Positions 24,991 to 34,067 of a stretch of DNA of 64,000 bases are shown here, one piece after another. The stretch spans positions 69,104 through 133,103 of the forward strand of contig CASESG010000001.1 of NCBI GenBank assembly GCA_949290645.1. Direction: 5' to 3'. The notes beneath the pieces are model-generated. The model saw only the letters and a list, made by a program, of their open reading frames with translations, made no database searches and was not told where the DNA came from. The stretch is from an uncultured Bacillota bacterium. GTDB taxonomy: Bacteria; Bacillota_I; Bacilli_A; RFN20; CAG-288. How positions within the stretch are numbered: the first letter of the stretch is position 1; every line of letters begins with the position of its first letter. The position numbers were made by a program, and so were the translations under genes.

Positions 24991-25572
24991 ATGAGAGGCA
25001 TAAGACAAGAAACAAAATCTTATCCTGGTAAGAGTTTAAGAGAAGCAATTTTAAATGCCATCTGCCATGCTGATTATAGTATGCCATCGAACATTAATAT
25101 AGAATTTTATGTCGATAGAGTCGAAATAACTAATCCTGGCGGAATTTATAGATATAATATTGATGACATTTTATTAGGAATTCAGTCCTTTAGAAATCCA
25201 AAATTGATAGCTGTGTTGCATAGGCTCGGATTCATAGAAAATTATGGAACGGGAATCAAGAGAATTAGAGAAGCTTATCCTAATTATGATATTAGAAACT
25301 TTTTGATAAATCGTCTTCAATGGTTTAGGGGCGTCTTACCGGATTTGAATTATGAAAAAGCTTCTTTGGAGGACAATGTCCCTCAAAATGTCCCTCAAAA
25401 TGATTTAAGTAAGATAATTGACGCCATAAAAAAGAATGAAAGAATAACAAGAGAAGAATTAGCTGCTATCATTGGGAAGAGCGTAAAGACCGTAGCGCGA
25501 ATTATAAAAGAATCTGACTCAATTAAATTTGATGGAACTAATAGTGCTCTAACGTTCGACTTCCGTCAATAG
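24991..25572 (+). pseudogene. C-terminal half of an AlbA_2/HATPase_c_4-type ATP-binding regulator
   Basis: A 193-residue open frame beginning inside a known fold. YPGKSLREAILNAICHADYS, ITNPGG, RNPKLIAVLHRLGFIENYGTGIKRI and a C-terminal winged HTH (ITREELAAIIGKSVKTVARII) match the second half of ATP-binding, AlbA_2-domain regulators. The N-terminal AlbA_2 domain is missing and an in-frame stop lies at 24976, so the gene is 5'-truncated. VPQNVPQN before the HTH is a family-typical linker. GC is much lower than in the flanking housekeeping genes. Confidence 0.7.
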
Positions 25573-25744
25573 CACACAAATATGTCGAAGTCCTGTGCGG
25601 GATATCGCTGGCTTTCCTTCTCGCCCATCATGATGCCTCGCCTCTTGGGAGGACGGTCGATGGATTTAGGATTCCAGGTGGCGGTCTTCGATTTCCCTGT
25701 CCAACTTTTTTCGCATCCTGTGGGAAAGTCTGGCCTCAGGGAAC

Positions 25745-25750
25745 TATAAT
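25745..25750 (+). promoter_or_regulatory. -10 box of the glyA-addB-addA operon
   Basis: A consensus TATAAT lies 24 bases before the glyA start. No convincing -35 hexamer is seen at 16-18 bases upstream. Confidence 0.45.
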
Positions 25751-25774
25751 GGATGGAAAACGGAGGAGCTTTCC

Positions 25775-27034
25775 ATGACGGTCAAGAGCGTGTGTATGGA
25801 AGACGAGGAAGTCTTTTCGGCCATCGAGAACGAGAGGAAGAGGCAAGAGGATTCCACGGAGCTGATCGCAAGCGAGAATTTCGTCTCCCTGGCTGTTCTG
25901 AAGGCCCAGGGGAGCGTCCTGACCAACAAGTATGCCGAGGGATATCCGGGAAAGAGATACTACGGCGGATGTCTCAATGTCGACCGCGTCGAGGAAATCG
26001 CCAGAGAGAGGGCGAAGGAACTCTTCCACTGCCGTTTTGCCAACGTCCAGCCCTATTCGGGATCGACGGCCAATATGGCCGCCATCCGCTCCGTTCTCAA
26101 CCCCGGCGACAAGATCATGGGCATGAGCGTCAACGGAGGAGGACATCTCAGCCACGGCTATTCCCTCTCCTTCTCCGGAAGGGACTATGTCTCCCAGTCC
26201 TATGACGTCGACAAGGATACCTTCCTTCTGGATTATGATGCCATTTTGAGACAGGCTCGGGAATTCCGTCCGAAGCTGATCGTCTGCGGGGCCAGCGCTT
26301 ATTCCCGAAGAATCGACTTCAAGGCCTTCCGGAAGATCGCGGACGACGTCGGAGCCTATCTGATGGCGGACATCGCCCACATCGCCGGCCTTGTCGCCTC
26401 GGGTGAGCATGAATCTCCGATCGGAATCGCCGACATCGTGACTTCGACGACACACAAGACCCTGCGGGGTCCAAGAGGGGGATTGATCCTGACAAACGAC
26501 GAGGAGCTGGCGAAGAAGATCGACAAGAACGTCTTCCCCGGAATCCAGGGTGGCCCTTTGGAACACGTGATCGCGGCCAAGGCTGTCGCCTTCGGAGAGG
26601 GCTTGAAGAAGGAATATCAAGACTACATCCATCAGGTCGTCCTCAACGCCAAGGCCATGGCAAAAGAATTCGTGAAGATGGGATACAAGGTCCTGACCGG
26701 AGGGACGGACAACCATCTCTTCCTCATCGACGTCCTATCCTCCAGAGGCATCACGGGCATGGAGGCGCAGAAGCTTCTGGAGAGCGTCCATATCACGGCC
26801 AACCGGAACTCCATTCCCTTCGATACCCAGAAGCCCTACATCTCCTCGGGAATCCGCATCGGGACACCGGCGATGACGACCCGCGGCTTCAAGGAGAAGG
26901 AGTTCATCAAGATCGCCCATTATATCGACGAGGCCATCCAGAACAAGGACGACCGCAAGGCCTTGTCCTCTCTCGACGAGGAAGTCGTGAAGCTGAACCA
27001 CTCCTTCCCTCTTCCCTATGAGGAAATCAAATGA
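25775..27034 (+). CDS. glyA: Serine hydroxymethyltransferase
   Basis: A 419-residue PLP enzyme interconverting serine and glycine with tetrahydrofolate, the main source of one-carbon units. Seen: STELIASENFVS near residue 30, NKYAEGYPGKRYYGGC, VQPYSGSTANMA, and the PLP-Lys block STTHKTLRGPRGG. Length is normal. GGAG precedes the ATG. Its stop overlaps the addB start as ATGA, so translation of a metabolic enzyme is coupled to a recombination nuclease, an arrangement I do not recall from model Bacilli. Confidence 0.97.
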   Translation: MTVKSVCMEDEEVFSAIENERKRQEDSTELIASENFVSLAVLKAQGSVLTNKYAEGYPGKRYYGGCLNVDRVEEIARERAKELFHCRFANVQPYSGSTANMAAIRSVLNPGDKIMGMSVNGGGHLSHGYSLSFSGRDYVSQSYDVDKDTFLLDYDAILRQAREFRPKLIVCGASAYSRRIDFKAFRKIADDVGAYLMADIAHIAGLVASGEHESPIGIADIVTSTTHKTLRGPRGGLILTNDEELAKKIDKNVFPGIQGGPLEHVIAAKAVAFGEGLKKEYQDYIHQVVLNAKAMAKEFVKMGYKVLTGGTDNHLFLIDVLSSRGITGMEAQKLLESVHITANRNSIPFDTQKPYISSGIRIGTPAMTTRGFKEKEFIKIAHYIDEAIQNKDDRKALSSLDEEVVKLNHSFPLPYEEIK

Positions 27035-29481
27035 GATTGGAAAAGGGGACATCCTATCTCCTGATCGCCGATCCCTGCTATCAGGATCTCATCCTCGACA
27101 TCAAGGCCGATCATCCGGAGCTGGATCTCACCTTCCTCTCTCTCGATGATGCCTTCTCCGCTTTGGGGTATTCCTATCGCAAGGATCCTCTTCCGAGGCT
27201 TCTTTCCGAGAGGCGTTTCAGCTATCCCAACGCCAAGGAACTGATGCGCCTTCTTCGCTATGCCCGCTTTCCCGAAGGATCGTATTATCAGAAGCTTCAG
27301 AGCTCCTTGATCGAGGAAGGCTATCTCTTCAAGGACGAGCTCTCCCTCTACTTGCTCCAGAGCAAGAAGGTCCTTGTTCTGGAAGAAGACGAGGACAAGG
27401 CCCTTCTTTCCCTTTTTGCGGAAAACAAGATTTCTTTCTCCCTCTTTCATCTGCGTGACCTCGGCTTGAAGAGGAAGAAGACCAAGGATATTCCTGTCTT
27501 CCTCTTTCCGGACAAGATTCATCAGTTCGCCTATCTCTTCTCCCACTTGAGAAGAGAAAAGCTTTCTTTGATCGAGCAAAATGGCAACGATTCCTCACAG
27601 GAGAACGAAGTGAAGGAATACGAAATCCTGATCCATGATTCCCATGATCGATACTTCCTGGATTTCTTCTCCTCCCTCTTTCGGGTGAACGTCTCCTATT
27701 CCTATCGCTATCCCCTGCTCTCCGACCTCGAGGTGAAGAAGAGGATGGATCTCTTCTTCAAGGAACAATCCTTCCCATTCCCCAAGGAGGAGACGCCGGG
27801 AGTGGAAAGATTGCATCAGCTTGTCGACTATTACGGATTGGGAAAGATCGACGATTTCCGCTATGCCTTTTCGGTCTTGATGGAGATCGTCAAGTCGGAA
27901 AGCTATGTCGATGAAGAAAATCGCTATCCCGTAGAGGCCAGTGAGACGATGAAGTTCTCCTTGCGGAAGAAGTATTATGTCACCAATTTCCAGCACGGGG
28001 ATTTCTATCAGATCGGCAGCGACAAAGGCCTTTTCTCCGACGAGGAGCTGACCGAGATGGGAGCCAATCCCAGCTATGTCAAAAGCCTTCTCGACAAGAG
28101 GAAGAAGGTCAACTTCGTCCTCTATATGGACATCCTCTTCCTCTCTCGGGTCTCTCTCCATCTGGATGACAAGATCTTCCCCTCGGAACTTCTCAACGAG
28201 CTTCCCTTGGAGGAAAACGAAGAGCCTCTTCATGAAGTCAAGACGGAGTTCAACGAGAAGGGAGCCTATCCTAAACAGGCCAAGAACTTCGTCCTCTCCC
28301 TCTTCAAGGACAAGTGGTTTTTTCCGGTGGAGAAAGGCTATCGGGACTACGATTCCTCCTATCGGAAGATCGATTCCATTCCCTTCAAGGACACCTTTTC
28401 TGTCACGGAGTTCGCCCCCTACTTCAAGTGCCCCTTCCAGTACTATCTCGACCAAGTCCTGAAGATCAGCAGGGACGATCCGGATCAGGACTACTTCAGC
28501 CGCAAGTTCGGAAACTTCGTCCATCATCTCTTCGAGCGAATCTACGCTCCGGATTACGACTTCGAGACGGTCTTCGAAGAGGCCAAGGAGCAGTTTGAGA
28601 GAGAAAGCGCCTCCGCTGTGGAGAAGAACACCAACGAGAGGGAGAGGGCGTGGCTGGAAAACAGCAAGGAATACCTCCGCCGATTCGTCATGCATGCCCA
28701 AGGTCAATTCCAGGACAGAGAGAGATTCCTGAGGGAAGAGCACGAATTCCCGATCGAAATCCAATCCCCATCCTCGGACGGAGAGAAACGTTATACCGTC
28801 AAGGGAAGGATCGACAAGCTGCTCTACACGAAGGGCGAGAGCGGAAAGTCTTTCTATTCCATCATCGACTACAAGACCGGCCCGGTCTTCTTCGACCCTC
28901 GCTCCGTCTTTCTGGGAGACAGCCTTCAGCTTCCGCTCTACTACATCGCCATGAAGAATCAGGAAAAGGAATCGACCTTCGGCCTCTTTGGCATCGAGAA
29001 GGTCTTCTCCAAGTCTCCGCTCAAGGACAAGGGTCGCTCCTATTCGAAGAAGGCCGTCGCGGATTTTATGAAGATCCGGGGCATCGTCTTCGCGGACGAG
29101 GATTTCTTCGAAAGCATCGATGATGAGACGGCCTTCACCACGAGCAGGAAGCTCATGCCCTATGGTGGAACCTATGTCTCCAAGACCTACTCCTTCAAGA
29201 ACCAGGAGAAGGACGCCCTCAAGAAGTCCCTTTCCTATTCCTTCGATGCTCTGATCGACGACGCAAAGAAGGCCTGCCTTGCGATGATGGAGAAGATCAA
29301 TCGGAAGGAATTCTCTATCGCCCCGACCGTCAAGAAGGGAAACGACCTGCCCAGCTGCTCCTACTGCTCCTATCGGGACATCTGCTATCGGAAGGTGGAG
29401 GACATCGTCAACCTGGAGAGCACGATCAAGAGACATTTCGGGACGAAGGCGACCGCTGAGGACACAGGGGAAGAACAATGA
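27031..29481 (+). CDS. addB: ATP-dependent nuclease subunit B (AddB-like)
   Basis: An 816-residue protein, shorter than B. subtilis AddB (about 1,160). The C-terminal nuclease is visible as VKGRIDKLLY and IIDYKTG, the PD-(D/E)XK core. The four Cys of the iron-sulfur staple are visible as FKCPFQYY plus C-x2-C-x5-C in CSYCSYRDIC. No Walker A was seen at the N-terminus, so the helicase-like region looks inactive. With AddA it forms the double-strand-break resection complex that loads RecA. The start overlaps glyA and the stop overlaps addA. Confidence 0.88.
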   Translation: MRLEKGTSYLLIADPCYQDLILDIKADHPELDLTFLSLDDAFSALGYSYRKDPLPRLLSERRFSYPNAKELMRLLRYARFPEGSYYQKLQSSLIEEGYLFKDELSLYLLQSKKVLVLEEDEDKALLSLFAENKISFSLFHLRDLGLKRKKTKDIPVFLFPDKIHQFAYLFSHLRREKLSLIEQNGNDSSQENEVKEYEILIHDSHDRYFLDFFSSLFRVNVSYSYRYPLLSDLEVKKRMDLFFKEQSFPFPKEETPGVERLHQLVDYYGLGKIDDFRYAFSVLMEIVKSESYVDEENRYPVEASETMKFSLRKKYYVTNFQHGDFYQIGSDKGLFSDEELTEMGANPSYVKSLLDKRKKVNFVLYMDILFLSRVSLHLDDKIFPSELLNELPLEENEEPLHEVKTEFNEKGAYPKQAKNFVLSLFKDKWFFPVEKGYRDYDSSYRKIDSIPFKDTFSVTEFAPYFKCPFQYYLDQVLKISRDDPDQDYFSRKFGNFVHHLFERIYAPDYDFETVFEEAKEQFERESASAVEKNTNERERAWLENSKEYLRRFVMHAQGQFQDRERFLREEHEFPIEIQSPSSDGEKRYTVKGRIDKLLYTKGESGKSFYSIIDYKTGPVFFDPRSVFLGDSLQLPLYYIAMKNQEKESTFGLFGIEKVFSKSPLKDKGRSYSKKAVADFMKIRGIVFADEDFFESIDDETAFTTSRKLMPYGGTYVSKTYSFKNQEKDALKKSLSYSFDALIDDAKKACLAMMEKINRKEFSIAPTVKKGNDLPSCSYCSYRDICYRKVEDIVNLESTIKRHFGTKATAEDTGEEQ

Positions 29482-32400
29482 AAGAACAGAGCGAAGAAAT
29501 CCAGAAGAAGGAAGAGCAAAAGAAGAAAGACGAGTTCAACGCAGAGCAGAGAAGGGCCATCGACAGTCCCTTGGGACAGGATGTCCTCATCGCCGCCGGC
29601 GCAGGAAGCGGAAAGACCAAGACCCTATCGAAGAAGGTCTACAAGATTTGCTCGGATTTTGCCGTCGATCCCAGCAAGATCCTGGTCCTGACATTCACCA
29701 ACAAGGCCGCCTTCGAGATGAAGGAGAGGATCGTCAAGGAATTCCGAAAGGCCAATTCCGGAGAGCTGGCCGACAAGATCCTCTCCAGCCACATCCAGAC
29801 CTTCGACTCCTTCTCCCTCTATCTCGTCCAGCAGTATGCCAGTGTCCTCAGCCTCCCCTCGACGATCTCCATCATGGATTCCAGCATCCTTGCGGCCAAG
29901 GCCAATTCCTATGTCGACGAGATCTTCGAGGAGTATTACGAGAACCATGATCCTCGTTTTCTCTCTTTGATTGGCAAGTTCAACGCCCTTGGAGACTCGA
30001 AGACCAAGATCCTCGTGAAAGATCTACAGAGGAAGCTTGCCAACCTCCTTCCCTCCGAAAGAGATTCCTTTGTGAAGGACTATGACGAGAGATTCCTCTC
30101 CGAATCCTTCCTCAAGGAAAAGTATGACCTCTTCCTCAAGGGCCGGAAGGAGAAGCTGAAACAAGAGATGAAGAAAGCCTGCCTCGCTTTCTCTTTCGGG
30201 AAAGAGGAATGGGACAGGAACGCCCTGATCGAGGAGCTCAAGAGAGTGGACACCGATAGCATCGACCTCGAATCCTTCTCCTTCGGACAGGAGCATCTCG
30301 ACAAGATCTTCCAGCTCGCCCGCTCCACTCTTACCGCCTCGGCGGAAGACCTGAACGAGGAAGCGGAGAAATATGCCACAGACGAGACGAAGGACTTCTG
30401 GGGCGGGAAGAGGTTCTATCAGGAGACAAAGGGAGAAGAGTTTTTCAGTCTCTACAAAGATGCCTTTTATCTTCTTCGCAATGCCTTGAGAGATTCCTTC
30501 TTCCTCACTTTGAAGAACGGAGGATCATTTGATTCACAGAAGAAGCAGATTCTCTCCTTCCGGGAGGACATCCATTTGCTCTTCGAGATCGTCGACAAGC
30601 TCGAAAAGAGGCTCAAGAAGTTCGAGTACCTCTCCAACGCCTATTCCTTCCAGGACATCTCGAACATGGCTCTCTCTCTCCTGATCGATCCGAAGTATGA
30701 GAAGGTCGCTAAGGAGATCCAGGACCGCTTCTCCTATGTCCTTGTCGACGAATACCAGGATACCAACGATTTCCAGGAGGCCTTCCTCAACGCCATCTCC
30801 AAGAAGGCGACCCTCTTCACCGTCGGCGATGCCAAGCAGTCCATCTACGGCTTCCGCAATTCCAACTGCCAGCTCTTCCTGAACCGCAAGGAACTGTATC
30901 AGAAGGAAGGTGGCGACAAGAGGATCGTCATCGAGATGAACAAGAACTACCGTTCGGTCGAGAAGATCCTCAGCGACGTCAACGCTATCTTCGAAGGATA
31001 CATGAGCAAGGAACACGGCGGAATCGACTATGTGGGCGGAGAGAGGCTGGACTATGACAAAAGTGTCGACCTCTTCGCCTTGGCCAGGAATAACGTGAAG
31101 GGAGAATATGGACTCTCTCTTCTTCAGTACACCGACGTTCCGGACAAATTGGACGGGGATGTCGTCTCCCTTGAGGGAATGACGATCATCAAGGACATCA
31201 AGGAGAAGGTCGAGTCCGGATACCAGGTTTTGGATTTCGGAAAGGACGGCCTTGAACTTCGCCCTTGCACCTACAAGGACTTCGCCATCCTGATCCGGAA
31301 GAAGAAGGACTTCGCAACCTATCAGAAGCTCTTCCTGGATGCGGGAATTCCTCTCAACGACGAGATCGAGACGGGCTATCACGACATCGACTCTATCCTT
31401 GTCCTTCAGAACCTGGTCAAGATGTTCTCCTATTATCTGGGAACGTCAAAGGAGAACATCCGCCACCTTTATCTCTCCTTGGCCCGAAGCTACCTCTTCG
31501 GAAAGAAGGAGAGCTATGACGACGAGAAGATCTACAAGACGCTCCAGAGCAAGGAGCTGTGGGAGAAGGATCCTCTTCTGAAACAAGTCCAGGACTTTGT
31601 CCAGAAGGAGAAGGACAAGACCTTCTCCCGCATCTTCCTGGACATGATCCGGGAGTTCCGCGTCCTGGAACGCCTTCCCCTCTTGGGCGATGTCAGCAAC
31701 AACGTCTCCAAGGTGGAATCCTATTACCGGCTTCTGGCCGGCCAGGAGAACATCGGAGAGGGTCTTTCGCAGTTCGTGGAACTCTTCAAGACCATCGACA
31801 AGTACGACATCGGAATCAGCGCCTCCTCCGTGACTTCTCTCGAGAACGCCGTGAGCCTGATGACCATCCATCAATCCAAGGGTTTGGAGTTCAAGATCGT
31901 CTACATGCCTCTGGCGAGGAACGTCATCGCTTCCGGAAACAACATGAGCGCTCCCGACTATCTCTTCTCCAGGGAATACGGCCTGATCCTTCCCAACTAC
32001 CGATACGACGAAATGGTCGATACCTTCCTCCGCCCCCTCTATTTCGAGGGAGAGGGAAGCAAAGTCGGGGAGATCAGCGAACACGTCCGCCTCTTCTATG
32101 TCGCCCTGACAAGAGCCAAGGAAAGCCTCTACCTGGTCGGAAACCCCACCGACCTTTCTCCAAGGGAGAAGGAGACCCTTCTGGACATGCTCGACAGCAC
32201 AGCCCACTACGAAAGCATCAACGAAAACCTGCTCAACCGCTATTCCCCTGTCTTCGAGAGAGCGGACCTCGATCGCTATCACACACTCACGAAAGAAGCC
32301 CAGGACATCTCTTTGCAGAGGAAGGAAGTCCTCGCAAATGCCGACGGCGAGAGAAAGGAGATCCTCTCCTATCTCTACGAGAAGCTCATCGTGGAATCCT

Positions 32401-33410
32401 TCCAGGAAGAGCTCTCCATGGTCCTGGATTCCTTCAAGCTCTCCCTCTATGACGAGCTCCTGGAGGAAGTCTCGAAAGATAGCACACTCTCCATCCGCTT
32501 GCTCCTTCTCTTCTACACTGGAATCGATAGTGGAAAGGATATCGACGCTTTCTGTAGCGAAAAGAAAGATGTTCTTTCCATGTGCGACTTGGGAGCGACA
32601 AAGGAAGAGCTTCTGGAAGAGAGCAAAGAGTTCCTCCGCTCTTTTTTGGAGCTGAAGGAGACGGACTTCGTCAAGAAGCACAATTCCATCCGCGAGGTCA
32701 AGCTCGGGGCAAAGAAAAACAAGGATTTGACCGAGGAGGAGAACCTGGCTCTGCAGAAGTCGAAGAAGGCCATCCCCTTGATCTTCGACGATCTGCTTTC
32801 GGTCACAAACGGAAGCGTCAACTTCCAGGCGAAATGCTATCCCCTTTTCCAGACTCGTGCCCTCTCCCTTGAGGGGGAAGAGAAAAAAGAGGGGAAAATG
32901 AAACTGCCGGAGCTTGGGGAAAAGGAGGAGAGCGAGGAGGTTCTCGATGAGACTCCCATTACCCACAAGAGAGCCAGCAAGTATGTCTCCGATGAGGAGA
33001 CGATCTCAAAGGAATCTCTCTCAGAGGGAACGCTCTACCACCGCTTTATGGAGAATGTCGACTTGAGGACGAAGAAGATTCCTCCTTTTCTGAAGGACGA
33101 GGAGAGGAAGAACATCGAAAAGGTCCTCTCCTTGCCTCTCTTCGACGATCTTTCCGGGGTCGACATCTACAAGGAATATTCCTTCTACGACCGAAAGAAC
33201 CATGCTCGCGGCTCGATCGACTTGCTTCTGGTGCGGAAAGACGAGATCGACATCGTCGATTACAAGCTCGAGAAGATCTCCGACCCGGCCTATCTCGAGC
33301 AACTGAAAGTCTACAAGGAGAATGTCTCCCGTCTGTTCAAGACGGAAAAGAAGATCCGGACTTTCCTTCTCTCCCTTCTCGACGCAAGGCTGAAAGAGAT
33401 CGCTCTTTGA
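29478..33410 (+). CDS. addA: ATP-dependent helicase/nuclease subunit A
   Basis: A 1,310-residue UvrD-type helicase with a C-terminal nuclease. Seen: Walker A AGAGSGKTKT near residue 40, motif II LVDEYQDTNDFQ, motif III GDAKQSIYGFRNS, motif V MTIHQSKGLEFK, and the nuclease residues YHRFME, GSIDLLL and IVDYKLE near the end. Slightly longer than the usual 1,230. It unwinds and degrades DNA ends until a Chi site is met. The final 74 bases overlap the convergent gene at 33337-34065. Confidence 0.95.
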   Translation: MKEQSEEIQKKEEQKKKDEFNAEQRRAIDSPLGQDVLIAAGAGSGKTKTLSKKVYKICSDFAVDPSKILVLTFTNKAAFEMKERIVKEFRKANSGELADKILSSHIQTFDSFSLYLVQQYASVLSLPSTISIMDSSILAAKANSYVDEIFEEYYENHDPRFLSLIGKFNALGDSKTKILVKDLQRKLANLLPSERDSFVKDYDERFLSESFLKEKYDLFLKGRKEKLKQEMKKACLAFSFGKEEWDRNALIEELKRVDTDSIDLESFSFGQEHLDKIFQLARSTLTASAEDLNEEAEKYATDETKDFWGGKRFYQETKGEEFFSLYKDAFYLLRNALRDSFFLTLKNGGSFDSQKKQILSFREDIHLLFEIVDKLEKRLKKFEYLSNAYSFQDISNMALSLLIDPKYEKVAKEIQDRFSYVLVDEYQDTNDFQEAFLNAISKKATLFTVGDAKQSIYGFRNSNCQLFLNRKELYQKEGGDKRIVIEMNKNYRSVEKILSDVNAIFEGYMSKEHGGIDYVGGERLDYDKSVDLFALARNNVKGEYGLSLLQYTDVPDKLDGDVVSLEGMTIIKDIKEKVESGYQVLDFGKDGLELRPCTYKDFAILIRKKKDFATYQKLFLDAGIPLNDEIETGYHDIDSILVLQNLVKMFSYYLGTSKENIRHLYLSLARSYLFGKKESYDDEKIYKTLQSKELWEKDPLLKQVQDFVQKEKDKTFSRIFLDMIREFRVLERLPLLGDVSNNVSKVESYYRLLAGQENIGEGLSQFVELFKTIDKYDIGISASSVTSLENAVSLMTIHQSKGLEFKIVYMPLARNVIASGNNMSAPDYLFSREYGLILPNYRYDEMVDTFLRPLYFEGEGSKVGEISEHVRLFYVALTRAKESLYLVGNPTDLSPREKETLLDMLDSTAHYESINENLLNRYSPVFERADLDRYHTLTKEAQDISLQRKEVLANADGERKEILSYLYEKLIVESFQEELSMVLDSFKLSLYDELLEEVSKDSTLSIRLLLLFYTGIDSGKDIDAFCSEKKDVLSMCDLGATKEELLEESKEFLRSFLELKETDFVKKHNSIREVKLGAKKNKDLTEEENLALQKSKKAIPLIFDDLLSVTNGSVNFQAKCYPLFQTRALSLEGEEKKEGKMKLPELGEKEESEEVLDETPITHKRASKYVSDEETISKESLSEGTLYHRFMENVDLRTKKIPPFLKDEERKNIEKVLSLPLFDDLSGVDIYKEYSFYDRKNHARGSIDLLLVRKDEIDIVDYKLEKISDPAYLEQLKVYKENVSRLFKTEKKIRTFLLSLLDARLKEIAL

Positions 33411-34065
33411 TTTCTTCTTCGGAAAGGGGAGAGAGAATCTCGCCTTGGGATTCCTTTCCCTCCTTGTCCAGGAGGTGGATCTCGATCTTCTGGATCTTCT
33501 TTTGCATGGAGCGGAAGGCGGCCTTGTCCTCATACCTCTCGATGAAGAAGAGGGTGGCGCTCTCCCAGATGAAGACCCAGGCGATGATGTCCAGGACCTC
33601 GTTGACGATGTCGGAAGTCACGTTGCTCTTGCCCTTGAAGAGAAGAGCCTGGACCAGGATCATAGCGATGAGGGTGAGGACTCCGACGAAAAGGAAGATG
33701 AGGGCGAGAAGGGACTTTCCCCAGAGTCTTCTTCGATAGCCTTGGATTCCGAAGAAGAGGCCGTCCTCGACGGCCTTCTGGCACTCTTCCCTGTCGTGTC
33801 CCTGGCTGTCTTTGATCTCGATCTTGAGGACGACGTCATAGAAGGAGGGAAGCTGGGGAAGGATGGTCGAGATGCTTTCCTTGAGGGCACCCTTGAGCTG
33901 GAGCGTCTTTCCGATGTTTCCTTCCAGGAAGTCTTCGAGCTTCTCGAAGTGGAACGGAATCGTCAGGATTCCCTTCTCGTCATCCAGAAGGTAGTTCCTC
34001 TCAAGGACATCATGCCATTCCTTGTCCATCTTGTGTCCGCAGACACAGACCTTTTCTCTTTTCAT
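33337..34065 (-). CDS. Unknown protein with two membrane segments
   Basis: A 242-residue protein. A short Cys motif (CVCGH) opens the protein, followed by a soluble region, then two hydrophobic segments near residues 120-145 and 165-185 and a charged tail. No family recognised. It is encoded just downstream of the heterodimeric ABC exporter, two bases from its stop, so it is probably co-transcribed and may act with it. The last 24 codons overlap the 3' end of addA; the true stop could have shifted, but the reading frame is otherwise clean. Confidence 0.65.
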   Translation of the reverse strand: MKREKVCVCGHKMDKEWHDVLERNYLLDDEKGILTIPFHFEKLEDFLEGNIGKTLQLKGALKESISTILPQLPSFYDVVLKIEIKDSQGHDREECQKAVEDGLFFGIQGYRRRLWGKSLLALIFLFVGVLTLIAMILVQALLFKGKSNVTSDIVNEVLDIIAWVFIWESATLFFIERYEDKAAFRSMQKKIQKIEIHLLDKEGKESQGEILSPLSEEEIKERSLSALRREGREGKSGSSFPS

Positions 34066-34067
34066 TT

